64,000 nt of DNA from Bacteroides fragilis (GCF_002849695.1 NZ_CP018937.1:1922001-1986000), one strand, 5' to 3'; shown: positions 7,827-16,049, counted from the first letter of the stretch. Numbers and translations: made by a program. The notes: generated from the sequence alone by a model not told the origin.

Positions 7827-8540
7827 ATCATTCGCCTGTGGGCCAGGACTTATTAATTGCCCCCAATTATAATCTATTTCCTAAAGATAGTAAGTTTCAA
7901 GGTTAAAAACAAAATAAAATCCATTTTTTTCCAGTCTTTTTGCTATAATTATCTATCTATTTACTATCAAATACATAAAAACGGAGTAATCGGAAATTTT
8001 TGTTGGCATTCATCTTTATGTAAAAAGGGACAGTCCGATTGCAGCCCATAAAAATGATTAAAGTACACCTAAGGAAATATAATCAGAACTTAACCACAGG
8101 AGCGGTATACATTTCTTTTTATTGGTTGTAAAGACCCAATTATAAAATAACAAATCACTTTACTATAAAGTGCTGAAACATAGAAAATAAACTTTTCAGA
8201 CCGATAGTTAAAGTCCATCTTACGGGCTAAGATCTACATCTTAGCTCGCAAGATACACATCTTGGCCCGCAAGATCTGTATCTTAGCTGCCAAGATGAAC
8301 TTGAATTATAGGAAGCAACCATTTTCCCAAGGATCAAAAGATACTCCTCCACCTGAACCTTTAGGTTTCATTATTGATGGACTATCCTTACTTATCAGGA
8401 AAAACATCAATACGAAGAAGGTTGTGTGACAAAGGCATCGCTAAGATGCAGAAATATAAAGAGAGGAGCACCAACAAAAATTTCCGATTAATTCAATATC
8501 TTGTTGAAGAACAGAAGCAAAATAAAAATAAACACATAAA
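7827..8540. other. Long intergenic stretch with no convincing gene
   Basis: About 710 AT-rich bases between the start of the hypothetical gene and the tRNA-Lys terminator. The only structure I can point to is the 21-bp tandem repeat at 8216-8299. Short open frames here lack ribosome sites, and one runs antisense into the tRNA. Confidence 0.6.
8216..8299. repeat. Four tandem 21-bp palindromic units
   Basis: Units begin at 8216, 8237, 8258 and 8279. Each has the form [CT]ATCTTx-(4-5 bases)-xxAAGAT-xxx, so every unit is itself an inverted repeat (ATCTT...AAGAT). Units 2, 3 and 4 are closest. The array could fold as a set of hairpins in RNA or bind a dimeric protein at two-helical-turn spacing. 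Confidence 0.75.
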
Positions 8541-8572
8541 AAATCCACTACATTTTTATATGCAGTGGATTT
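8541..8572 (-). terminator. Terminator of the first tRNA-Lys gene
   Basis: Stem AAATCCACTACA / TGCAGTGGATTT (one mismatch), 12 bases beyond the tRNA 3' end on the minus strand and followed by a T-rich tract. Confidence 0.8.
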
Positions 8573-8583
8573 ATAACGAATTG

Positions 8584-8656
8584 TACACCCTCAGGGACTC
8601 GAACCCTGGACCCATTGATTAAGAGTCAATTGCTCTACCAGCTGAGCTAAGAGTGC
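8584..8656 (-). tRNA. tRNA-Lys (anticodon CTT)
   Basis: 73 bases with a complete cloverleaf. The acceptor stem GCACTCT pairs with AGGGTGT, the D arm contains AGCTCAGCTGGTAGAGC, the anticodon arm is TTGACTCTTAATCAA with CTT in the loop, and the T arm has the GGTTCGAGTCC core. CCA is not encoded. An identical copy lies at 11914-11986. Confidence 0.95.
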
Positions 8657-8685
8657 ATGTTATCAAGCGTTCTTGATTTCGGGTG

Positions 8686-8716
8686 CAAAGGTAAACCTTT
8701 ATTTTTAAACTGCAAA
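8686..8716 (-). promoter_or_regulatory. Promoter of the first tRNA-Lys gene
   Basis: The minus strand reads TTTG (8716-8713), 19 bases, TACCTTTG (8693-8686), a perfect Bacteroides promoter 30 bases upstream of the tRNA. Confidence 0.8.
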
Positions 8717-9105
8717 TGTTTGAAGGATTTTTTTCGTCTAAAGAATGTCTTTTATTCTGTCTAATGAAACACTTGTATCTTTTTAAGTATTCATTCATAA
8801 ATAATCATACATGATAAATTGTCTCATTTACAATAATCTATATTAGACCAAGAAGCGTTGAATTAAGATTTAGTAAAGAAAAAACATATTCCGGTCAAAG
8901 ATTAAGTTTTAAAAAAGTTTTTTTAATCGCACATTAAAGCATTTTATATAGTACGATTTACGTAAACTATTATAATTCAACAGATAAATGTATAATACCT
9001 CTTATAATATATAATTTATAAAATTATCTGTATCTATTTAATTAGATTTATATTACAATCTTCTAATGAAAAAAAATCAATATATCAATAAATTATAAAT
9101 ATTCA
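8717..9105. other. AT-rich intergenic stretch
   Basis: About 390 bases between the tRNA-Lys promoter and the porin promoter, very AT-rich with many short A and T runs. I see no coding frame, repeat or clear regulatory palindrome in it. Confidence 0.6.
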
Positions 9106-9136
9106 TTTCATCTATATTTCTTTTAATGTATTTTTG
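9106..9136 (+). promoter_or_regulatory. Likely promoter of the porin gene
   Basis: TTTC (9106-9109), 19 bases, TATTTTTG (9129-9136). One mismatch in the -33 box; start codon 40 bases further on. Confidence 0.6.
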
Positions 9137-9175
9137 TATCCGAAATAAATAGCAAGGCTAAAAATCTAATAACAA

Positions 9176-10318
9176 ATGAACTTATATCTAAAACACACTT
9201 TTTCCTACTTGTTGGGCATATCTTACGCTTTATTATCTTCGGCACAGCCCAACTCGGACAAACTACAATGTAAAGTGACAGGACGAATGCTTCTGGATGG
9301 AGGCGTATATCTTAAAAATGATAACCATTTTGGTAATGGAGTGGAATTTGGTGATCTTCGCATAGGCGCAAAAGTTGCTTATCAAAACTGGAATATGAAA
9401 GTTGAAATAGGCTATACGGGCAATAAAGCAGCAATCAAGGATGCTTACGCAATGTATACACAAAAAAAGCACACTATACAGGTTGGACAATTTTATGAAC
9501 CCTTCAGCTTAGAAATGCTGTGTAGTACTTTCGACCTTCGCTTTAATCAATCTCCCGGAGTCGTTCTTGCCTTGACAAACAGCCGGCGAATGGGAGTCGC
9601 ATATAGCTATAGAAGTAAACGTTACTATTTGTCGGGAGGGGCATTTACCGACAATGATGTCAATAATCTGAAAAATGTTTCACAAGGCTATGCGTTGGAT
9701 GGCAGGATAGTATATCGACCGGTATTTGAAAATGAGAAGCTTATCCATATAGGGTTTGCAACAACTTATCGTACTCCTGACGGTTCATTGAATGAAGAAG
9801 ACAAAAACGTATTTTCTTATAAATCTCCTGGAGTGAGCACGATTGACAACCGAAACATTGTTGCAGCCACTGTCGACCATGCGACACATCAGATAAAGTT
9901 TGGCACCGAATTATTGGTTTATTATCACCGTTTTTGTCTGCAAAGTGAATATATACGCACACATGTGAAGCGGGATGATGCATTTGAAAATTATGTAGCA
10001 CAAGGTGGTTATCTTCAATGCTCTTGGCTTTTAGCCGGTCAGACTTATTTATATGACGAATCAGTCGCATGTCCCGGCCGGCCGAAAGGAAAAAGCCTGG
10101 AGCTCTGTTCCCGATTTAATTATCTAACACTTAATGACGGAAAAGCTGCTATCTGGGGAGGAGAACAAAAAGATATCTCCGTTGGACTTAATTATTACAT
10201 TAATAAATACATCGGAGTAAAATTAAACTATAGCTATATGATACCCGGAGCTAATATAAAAGAGATAAGCAACCAAAACTTCAGCGTAGTTCAGGGAAGA
10301 TTCCAATTCATTTTCTAA
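9176..10318 (+). CDS. Phosphate-selective porin O/P-family outer-membrane protein
   Basis: A 380-residue beta-barrel porin with a cleavable signal peptide (about residues 1-23, ending SSAQ). The mature part alternates hydrophobic and polar residues and contains the family's conserved pieces: GVEFGDLRIGAKVAYQNWNMKVEIGY, the VGQFYEPFSLE block at about 101-111, and TNSRRMGVAYSY. It ends in Phe, as outer-membrane proteins usually do. The family includes OprP/OprO, which pass phosphate and polyphosphate, but many Bacteroides members have no known substrate, so a phosphate role is not claimed. It is a single gene with its own promoter. Confidence 0.85.
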   Translation: MNLYLKHTFSYLLGISYALLSSAQPNSDKLQCKVTGRMLLDGGVYLKNDNHFGNGVEFGDLRIGAKVAYQNWNMKVEIGYTGNKAAIKDAYAMYTQKKHTIQVGQFYEPFSLEMLCSTFDLRFNQSPGVVLALTNSRRMGVAYSYRSKRYYLSGGAFTDNDVNNLKNVSQGYALDGRIVYRPVFENEKLIHIGFATTYRTPDGSLNEEDKNVFSYKSPGVSTIDNRNIVAATVDHATHQIKFGTELLVYYHRFCLQSEYIRTHVKRDDAFENYVAQGGYLQCSWLLAGQTYLYDESVACPGRPKGKSLELCSRFNYLTLNDGKAAIWGGEQKDISVGLNYYINKYIGVKLNYSYMIPGANIKEISNQNFSVVQGRFQFIF

Positions 10319-10361
10319 TCAATAGTCTTTAATATATTCAAGTTATACTATATTTCATAAG

Positions 10362-10409
10362 ATGCTCACTGTTTATCTCTTCACAACCCAAGAGATAAAC
10401 AGTGAGCAT
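10362..10409. terminator. Perfect 20-bp inverted repeat between convergent genes
   Basis: ATGCTCACTGTTTATCTCTT is followed after 8 bases by its exact reverse complement. It sits between the 3' ends of the porin gene and the MFS gene. No T-run follows on the plus strand, so it is not a textbook terminator, though its position suggests two-way termination or transcript-end protection. Confidence 0.7.
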
Positions 10410-10440
10410 AAACGGATGACTTATAATAAATAAATTCGTT

Positions 10441-11652
10441 CTACCTGCCTTTTCTTTCCAAATCCCTAACGGCTGGAATACACATCATCAAAACGGCGGT
10501 AAGCACAATTGCTATTCCGCAATAAATGAAAATATTGGCTATCCCCAGATTATCAGCAACAAATCCCGTAATAAACAACCCTATAATAGAGGGGAGTAAG
10601 CTCACGCTATCAAAAAGTGAAAATACCCGTCCTAAATATGCCGGTTCAAATTGAGTTTGAAGCAATGAAGTAAAAGGTCCGGAAAAGAACGGAACAACTA
10701 TGCCCTGTGCTACTGTTAGTATGGCAAAATAGATAAAGCCTTCAGCCGGAAGCACTCCACAGAATGCCAACGCCAGACCGAGTAAAAAGTAAGAGGTGGC
10801 AATCAGCAGAATTTTCCGTATCTTAGGATTCCAAACACCCAGCAATGCACCACCGGCCAGCATGCCTGCACCGAAAAGGGCCTCTATCAAACTCACCTGA
10901 TATGCCGTTCCCGAGAAATTCTTCAAGGTCATCAATGGCATCAAAGCTACCATAGGCATAACAAAAAATGTAACAAGAACTTCTGTTACCATAACCCAAC
11001 TGACTCCTTTGTTGCGCATGATGACATTAAACCCATCTCGCATATCATAAAGCACATTCTTAGCAGAAGCATTTTCTTTTTTAGGATTAGGAATATACAC
11101 AAAAAGTAAAGCTGTACAAGCTATTATGGCTCCAAATACATCCAAAAGCATAACAAGGCTCATGTCGAAGGCAAGCAGTAATATAGCCCCGAGAGCCGGT
11201 CCACCGATGTTACATACTGACTGAATCGCCTGATTGATACCTGCAATGCGCATAAGCTCTTTCTCGGGTGCCAGCAATGGCACAGACGATTTCATGGCAG
11301 GCGTATGAAATGCACCACCGACAGAGCGCAACATAAGCAAAAAATATATATGCCATAGCTCAACTGTATTAAGATAAAACAACAATGCAATTATACCGGA
11401 ACAAAGGGCGACGAAGCTATCTGCTCCAATCATAGTCCACTTACGATTCCAACGATCGACAAATACACCGGCAAAAGGACCTAATACCGCCTGTGGCAAT
11501 AGGGCAGCAATTGTTGCAAATGACAATACTTCTGCAGAACCAGTTTTAAGACTAATCCACAAAACAATAGAGAACTGGGCAATAGAACTACTTAGTATAG
11601 AGAATAGCTGCCCGGTCCATATAATAATAAACTTTTTCTTCCAATTATTCAT
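10441..11652 (-). CDS. MFS efflux transporter (macrolide-efflux-like)
   Basis: A 403-residue inner-membrane protein with about 12 transmembrane helices. Early motifs resemble the MFS_3 group to which macrolide exporters belong: WTGQLFSILSSSIAQFSIVLWI in helix 1, then LLPQAVLGPFAGVFVDRWNRKWTMI, where the G-x-x-x-D-R-x-x-R loop motif is clear at about residues 57-70. It probably exports a hydrophobic compound by proton antiport. The promoter lies about 195 bases upstream, leaving an unusually long leader with two short open frames, as is common where a resistance pump is controlled by translation-dependent attenuation. The substrate is not predictable. Confidence 0.85.
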   Translation of the reverse strand: MNNWKKKFIIIWTGQLFSILSSSIAQFSIVLWISLKTGSAEVLSFATIAALLPQAVLGPFAGVFVDRWNRKWTMIGADSFVALCSGIIALLFYLNTVELWHIYFLLMLRSVGGAFHTPAMKSSVPLLAPEKELMRIAGINQAIQSVCNIGGPALGAILLLAFDMSLVMLLDVFGAIIACTALLFVYIPNPKKENASAKNVLYDMRDGFNVIMRNKGVSWVMVTEVLVTFFVMPMVALMPLMTLKNFSGTAYQVSLIEALFGAGMLAGGALLGVWNPKIRKILLIATSYFLLGLALAFCGVLPAEGFIYFAILTVAQGIVVPFFSGPFTSLLQTQFEPAYLGRVFSLFDSVSLLPSIIGLFITGFVADNLGIANIFIYCGIAIVLTAVLMMCIPAVRDLERKGR

Positions 11653-11653
11653 A

Positions 11654-11749
11654 TTAAAGTTGAAATAAGATAAAGAATGAGATCATTCCTCTGTTGCATT
11701 TATACAGGAGGAAAAGAAGAATGAGATATACCATTACGAGAAAAGGCAT
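11654..11749 (-). CDS. Possible 31-residue hydrophobic leader ORF
   Basis: Starts MPFLVMVYLILLFLLYK and stops 1 base before the MFS start codon. Ending right at the next start suggests translational coupling, but hydrophobic AT-rich frames are common by chance, so confidence is low. Confidence 0.25.
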   Translation of the reverse strand: MPFLVMVYLILLFLLYKCNRGMISFFILFQL

Positions 11750-11772
11750 ATCAAAATAAGGTGAAACCGTAG

Positions 11773-11826
11773 CTAAGCCAGTTCCAAATAATCGACAAGT
11801 ATGTCAAACAGATAAGTTGTTTTCAT
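11773..11826 (-). CDS. Possible 17-residue leader peptide of the MFS gene
   Basis: MKTTYLFDILVDYLELA, starting about 15 bases after the predicted transcription start and ending about 120 bases before the MFS start. A short peptide directly at the 5' end of a long leader before a drug-type pump resembles attenuator leader peptides of erm and efflux genes. It has no strong ribosome site, as is common in Bacteroides. Confidence 0.4.
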   Translation of the reverse strand: MKTTYLFDILVDYLELA

Positions 11827-11847
11827 CAATTTTATTCTTTGCGGCGA

Positions 11848-11880
11848 CAAAGATAAGATAATATTTCAAAATGTCACAAA
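11848..11880 (-). promoter_or_regulatory. Promoter of the MFS gene
   Basis: The minus strand reads TTTG (11880-11877), 21 bases, TATCTTTG (11855-11848), a full consensus match. It places the transcription start near 11841, nearly 190 bases before the MFS start codon. Confidence 0.75.
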
Positions 11881-11888
11881 AACAAAAA

Positions 11889-11908
11889 GGAGATTATAAA
11901 TAATCTCC
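11889..11908 (-). terminator. Terminator of the second tRNA-Lys gene
   Basis: Perfect stem GGAGATTA / TAATCTCC with a 4-base loop, flanked by A5 and T4, 5 bases after the tRNA 3' end. Confidence 0.85.
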
Positions 11909-11913
11909 TTTTG

Positions 11914-11986
11914 TACACCCTCAGGGACTCGAACCCTGGACCCATTGATTAAGAGTCAATTGCTCTACCAGCTGAGCTAAGAGTGC
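11914..11986 (-). tRNA. tRNA-Lys (anticodon CTT), second copy
   Basis: Identical over all 73 bases to the tRNA at 8584-8656, with its own promoter and terminator. The two are separated by the porin and MFS genes rather than lying in tandem. Confidence 0.95.
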
Positions 11987-12006
11987 TTGTTTCTCGTTTG
12001 CGGTTG

Positions 12007-12037
12007 CAAAAGTAGGGCTTTTATTTCATATTGCAAA
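12007..12037 (-). promoter_or_regulatory. Promoter of the second tRNA-Lys gene
   Basis: The minus strand reads TTTG (12037-12034), 19 bases, TACTTTTG (12014-12007), a perfect consensus with the same spacing as the first copy. Confidence 0.8.
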
Positions 12038-12074
12038 ACAAATAGGAATCTTTTTTATTCTTTTTTTCTCACAC

Positions 12075-12878
12075 TTACTCAAATTCATAGAGCTCTGATG
12101 GCGTATTTCTCTTTAAAGCAAGCAGTTGCACATCCTTCCCAACAATGACGCCTTTATTCTTTAATTTCCATTCAACCGTTTTATAAGCCAGTTCCGGATG
12201 ATTATTATCTTTGCTCAGATGACAAAGCCAGATATAACGAAGATGTTCCGTGATATTCTCAGCAAGAAAGTCGGCAGTATCTACATTACTCATATGGCCT
12301 GTACTACTTGAAATACGTTCTTTCAGATATGTAGGATAAGGTCCCATACGAAGCATTTCTTCATCATAATTAGCTTCAAGAATCAAATAATGGGCTTTAC
12401 AGATATATCGGGCAGCAGTCGGAGTAATCTCTCCCAAGTCTGTTAGAAAAGAAAAGACTTTACCATCAACTTCTATACAATAACCCACATTGTCTGTTCC
12501 GTCATGTGGAACTTCAAAAGACTCAATGCGGAAGTCTTCCAATTGCATAGGCTCTTCTTTCTCCAGATAGCGTACAGAAGCATGCAATTTTTCTGTCATA
12601 CAATAACTTTTATTAATCCCCGCATGTATACGTGCTGTGGTATATACCGGAATATTCAACTTCTCACCTAAATGCCCCACAGCTTTGATATGATCAGCAT
12701 GATCATGCGTTATAAACACTGCGCGTATCGAATCCATCGTCACATTTATATCTCTCAACGTTTTTTTTATGGTACGAATTCCGATACCTGCATCAATGAG
12801 TATGCCGTATTTTTCGGTACCCAGATAATAACAGTTTCCGCTACTGCCACTTGCCAGGCTTATAAATCTAATCTTCAT
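12075..12878 (-). CDS. MBL-fold metallo-hydrolase (YycJ/WalJ-like)
   Basis: A 267-residue cytoplasmic metallo-beta-lactamase-fold enzyme. The start IRFISLASGSSGNCYYLGT is the hallmark of the YycJ/WalJ group, and the zinc-binding HDHADH motif is at about residues 58-63. Further ligands include the His in EVPHDGTDNVGY, Asp in FLTDLGE, and His in WLCHLSKDN near the C-terminus. Relatives are 5'-3' exonucleases or nucleases linked to cell-wall signalling in Firmicutes; the role in Bacteroides is unclear. It follows the POT-type transporter gene on the same strand but has its own candidate promoter. Confidence 0.85.
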   Translation of the reverse strand: MKIRFISLASGSSGNCYYLGTEKYGILIDAGIGIRTIKKTLRDINVTMDSIRAVFITHDHADHIKAVGHLGEKLNIPVYTTARIHAGINKSYCMTEKLHASVRYLEKEEPMQLEDFRIESFEVPHDGTDNVGYCIEVDGKVFSFLTDLGEITPTAARYICKAHYLILEANYDEEMLRMGPYPTYLKERISSSTGHMSNVDTADFLAENITEHLRYIWLCHLSKDNNHPELAYKTVEWKLKNKGVIVGKDVQLLALKRNTPSELYEFE

Positions 12879-12904
12879 TATTATTCTCTTCTTTTAAATG
12901 CAAA

Positions 12905-12942
12905 TTGCCGTCAACTTTTATGGCAAAGTGACGGCAAATATA
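12905..12942 (-). promoter_or_regulatory. 9-bp inverted repeat overlapping a -7 box
   Basis: TTGCCGTCA (12905-12913) and TGACGGCAA (12929-12937) form a perfect inverted repeat with a 15-base spacer. The right arm overlaps a minus-strand TATATTTG box (12942-12935) for the metallo-hydrolase gene. It may be an operator, or the terminator of the upstream transporter gene. Confidence 0.5.
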
Positions 12943-12959
12943 CATAAAAAAGGAAACAA

Positions 12960-14348
12960 TCAGGTGTTAGCTTTCTTCTTTTTATCGATGAAATCGGTGA
13001 TTTTTGCAAAAATAAGCAATGCAATTGCTGCAATCAAACCGATTGCTGCAAAGTAATACCAGATGTAATGAGCATTTACACTGGCGGCTTCCCAAGCTTC
13101 TCTGGAGTCAAACAGGGCAGGATCCGGACAATACTTGGTCAGCAGCACCCCTGCGAGCCCAAAGCCAAAAATAGAAGACAAAAAAGAGTGAAGATGGCTA
13201 AAACCTAAGTACATGCCTTCTTCACCTTTAGGAGCTTGTAAAGAGAAATATTCCAGATAACGCGGAGAAATAAAGCATTCTGCCAAGCCTTGTACCACGA
13301 TGCCGGCAATCATCATCAACGTAATATTACTCATTCCCGAGATAACTTCATTGCCCAAGAGATTACCACATGCCATCAACAGCGCTGATATCGGAATCAG
13401 AAACATACCAATATTCATCGAAGTGATAGCACTTCGTCTGGCCATCCAGCGAGTCACAAAGCTCACACAACAAACAACGACAAAAGGATTTACATTGGCA
13501 ATCCACCCCGGTTTTGCAGTTTCACCAGCCATGCGAATAACATACTTAGGCATTGTAGCATAAAGCTGATGTTGTACCATCCAGAATCCCGTAATAATAA
13601 GGATTAAGATCAGCAAACGCCAATTAGTGACAATACGCAAGAAACCTTGTCCGACCTCACGCATACTCTTTCCTTCTCCTACGGTATGAGTCGATTTATA
13701 CAAAAAGAAAACAGCCAACAAAGCGATGAGAGTCATGACTCCTGAGAAATAGTTAATATAGATATAAGCTTGGTCACCAATAACATTCCGTAGAGGATCG
13801 ATAACCGTTTTACCGGTAAAGGCACCGATATTAACCATCATATAAAAAATAGAATATCCGCGTGCCCGAGTCGCTTCAGTTGTTTCCTTGGCAACAGAAG
13901 CTGAAATAACCGATTTAATAAATGCGCCGCCTATCATAATTATAAATAGAACCGGGACTATCAACCAACGGGAGGCACTATCCGTCAGTCCATCGAAATG
14001 AGTGCTTTCTCCATAAGTCACTAATCCGGCACTTTCAAGTAACGTGGGTAATACTCCCAGGCCCAAGTATCCGGCTGTCAATAATGAAAAAGCAACAAGC
14101 ATTGATTTGCGAAAACCGATTTTATCGGCATATGCTCCGGTAAAAATAGGAAGCAAGTATAATCCACCGGAAAAAAGGCCGGAAATCATACTTGCTTCAA
14201 AATCATTAAAACCTAAAATTGTAGATAGATAAATAGTGAGAACGATAAACACGGCATAGTAAGCCATGCGTTCAAACAGTTCGACTGTGTTGCTGACATA
14301 AAAGGCTCTTGTGAACCCTTTAGCAGCAGGCTGAGGGGAATTGTTCAT
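12960..14348 (-). CDS. POT/PTR-type MFS transporter
   Basis: A 462-residue inner-membrane protein with about 12-14 helices. The first helix carries ELFERMAYYAVFIVLTIYL, matching the ExxERFxYY signature of proton-coupled oligopeptide transporters, and FTGAYADKIGFRKSM is the MFS cytoplasmic loop 2-3 motif. Further in, YSIFYMMVNIGAFTGKTVIDPLRN matches the FYxxINxG signature of the family. It probably imports di- or tripeptides or a related small solute by proton symport. It has a -7 box 35 bases upstream and lies between uxaC and the metallo-hydrolase gene, with no evident functional link to either. Confidence 0.8.
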   Translation of the reverse strand: MNNSPQPAAKGFTRAFYVSNTVELFERMAYYAVFIVLTIYLSTILGFNDFEASMISGLFSGGLYLLPIFTGAYADKIGFRKSMLVAFSLLTAGYLGLGVLPTLLESAGLVTYGESTHFDGLTDSASRWLIVPVLFIIMIGGAFIKSVISASVAKETTEATRARGYSIFYMMVNIGAFTGKTVIDPLRNVIGDQAYIYINYFSGVMTLIALLAVFFLYKSTHTVGEGKSMREVGQGFLRIVTNWRLLILILIITGFWMVQHQLYATMPKYVIRMAGETAKPGWIANVNPFVVVCCVSFVTRWMARRSAITSMNIGMFLIPISALLMACGNLLGNEVISGMSNITLMMIAGIVVQGLAECFISPRYLEYFSLQAPKGEEGMYLGFSHLHSFLSSIFGFGLAGVLLTKYCPDPALFDSREAWEAASVNAHYIWYYFAAIGLIAAIALLIFAKITDFIDKKKKANT

Positions 14349-14382
14349 TTATGTTTTTCTTTTTTTAATTGATAATCGAACG

Positions 14383-14390
14383 CAAAGATA
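14383..14390 (-). promoter_or_regulatory. -7 box of the POT-type transporter gene
   Basis: The minus strand reads TATCTTTG, 35 bases from the start codon. The -33 element is not evident. Confidence 0.55.
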
Positions 14391-14428
14391 AGATTTTTTG
14401 CCAATCCGACCAGCCACTCATGAAATAA

Positions 14429-14465
14429 AAGCCGGAAAAAGGCTTGGAGAACCAGTTTCCGACTT
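14429..14465 (-). terminator. Terminator of uxaC
   Basis: On the minus strand AAGTCGGAAA pairs with TTTCCGGCTT (one G-T pair) and is followed by TTATTTC. It lies about 30 bases past the uxaC stop. Confidence 0.75.
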
Positions 14466-14496
14466 AATTTATTATAACAGTTAAATAAACAGGTAA

Positions 14497-15903
14497 TTAA
14501 AACTGAAAAAAGTTTTTAGCATTAAAATAGCTGATATCTTTAACCATCTGACAGACACGGTCCATCTCAGATGCCGGTATTTCACCGCTTTCCACATCAC
14601 GCCCCAATAGATTACACAATGTACGGCGGAAGTACTCATGACGAGGGTAGGAGAGGAAAGAACGAGAATCCGTCAGCATTCCTACAAAGCGACTCAACAA
14701 TCCAAGTAAAGAAAGGGCGTTCAATTGTTTTTCCATTCCATCCTTCTGATCAAGAAACCACCACCCCGATCCAAACTGAATTTTTCCGGGGATACTGCCA
14801 TCCTGAAAATTACCTATCATAGTAGCAATCATTTCATTTGCACAAGGATTCAGATTATATAGAATTGTTTTGGCCAGTCTACCTTTTGAATTCAGACGGT
14901 CCAGAAATTTACTCATTGCTTTAGCGGTCATAAACTCACCAATGGAATCAAACCCAGTATCAGGTCCCAGCAATTTAAACATCCGACTGTTGTTATTGCG
15001 AATTGCACCATAGTGAAATTGTTGTGTCCATCCCTTCTCCCAATCCATTTCACCCAGTATAATCAACATAGCCGATTTAAATTTCAGAACCTCCTCTTTT
15101 GTTAGTTCAGATCCACCATAAATTTTATTGAAAATAGCTTTAATCTCGCCATCCGTATACTCTTCAGCATAAAATTCTTCGATTCCATGATCAGACAGCT
15201 TACATCCCTGATCGGCAAAGTAATCGTGGCGTTTACGCAAGGCTGTTATCATATCGTCAAAATCAGAGATATCGACCTCACTTATTTCCGATAGTTTTTC
15301 AACATAAGCACGAAAGTCTGATGGTATTTCTACAGCCATCACTTTATCCGGCCGCCAAGTGGGTAACATCTTTATTTCAAATCCACTTTCACGTGTTTTA
15401 ATGTGATACTCCAATGAATCGATAGGATCATCGGTCGTACAAACGACTTCCACATGATAGCGACGCATCATTCCACGGGCAGAATATTCTGGAGAAGCCA
15501 GTTTATCGTTACATTCATCATAAATTTCACGTGCTGTTTTGGGGTTCAATATTTTATCAATACCAAATGCTGTTTTCAATTCCAGATGAGTCCAGTGATA
15601 TAAAGGATTACGTAAGGTATATGGAACTGTTTCCGCCCATTTCTCAAATTTTTCCCAATCTGATGTGTCTTTTCCTGTACAAAAACGCTCCTCCACACCA
15701 TTTGAGCGCATGGCACGCCATTTATAATGATCACCACCGAGCCAGATTTCGGTTATAGATTTAAACTGGTAATCGTCCGCTACCATCTGGGGAACTAAAT
15801 GACAGTGATAATCAATAATCGGCATCTTAGATGCATGTTCGTGATATAATTCCTGAGCCGTTTCTGTTTGCAGCAGGAAGTTCTTACCCATAAATTTTTT
15901 CAT
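14497..15903 (-). CDS. uxaC: Glucuronate isomerase
   Basis: A 468-residue enzyme of the amidohydrolase superfamily that interconverts glucuronate and fructuronate (and galacturonate and tagaturonate), the first step of hexuronate breakdown. Family marks include the metal-binding DYHCHL at residues 31-36, the YHWTHLELKTAFGI block, CTTDDPIDSLEYH, and the late QFGSGWWFLDQKDGMEKQLNALSLLGLLSRFVGMLTDSRSFLSYPRHEYFRR block. Length is normal. It is monocistronic here, with a complete promoter about 115 bases upstream and its own terminator; the other hexuronate genes are not nearby. A role in using plant pectin or host glycosaminoglycan sugars is likely. Confidence 0.95.
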   Translation of the reverse strand: MKKFMGKNFLLQTETAQELYHEHASKMPIIDYHCHLVPQMVADDYQFKSITEIWLGGDHYKWRAMRSNGVEERFCTGKDTSDWEKFEKWAETVPYTLRNPLYHWTHLELKTAFGIDKILNPKTAREIYDECNDKLASPEYSARGMMRRYHVEVVCTTDDPIDSLEYHIKTRESGFEIKMLPTWRPDKVMAVEIPSDFRAYVEKLSEISEVDISDFDDMITALRKRHDYFADQGCKLSDHGIEEFYAEEYTDGEIKAIFNKIYGGSELTKEEVLKFKSAMLIILGEMDWEKGWTQQFHYGAIRNNNSRMFKLLGPDTGFDSIGEFMTAKAMSKFLDRLNSKGRLAKTILYNLNPCANEMIATMIGNFQDGSIPGKIQFGSGWWFLDQKDGMEKQLNALSLLGLLSRFVGMLTDSRSFLSYPRHEYFRRTLCNLLGRDVESGEIPASEMDRVCQMVKDISYFNAKNFFQF

Positions 15904-16018
15904 TTCTTTGTGTTTTTATTGTACAGAATAGTTATTTGTATTAAAGCCAAGGTATATTATTGATTATAAATACAATATATTCTATTTATATTTCGATTTT
16001 ATTTATCGTTATCGAACA

Positions 16019-16049
16019 CAAAATTAAAAAAATTACTTAGAGATGCAAA
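16019..16049 (-). promoter_or_regulatory. Promoter of uxaC
   Basis: The minus strand reads TTTG (16049-16046), 19 bases, TAATTTTG (16026-16019), a perfect consensus. The 5' leader would be about 110 bases. Confidence 0.7.

Noticed and set aside
8216..8299. CRISPR array
   Set aside because: Units are contiguous 21-bp palindromes with no unique spacers, and no cas gene was seen.
8374..8622. Plus-strand open frame of 82 codons
   Set aside because: Its last part is the antisense of the tRNA-Lys gene (TLRDSNPGPID is the usual antisense-tRNA artefact) and it crosses the tRNA terminator; no ribosome site.
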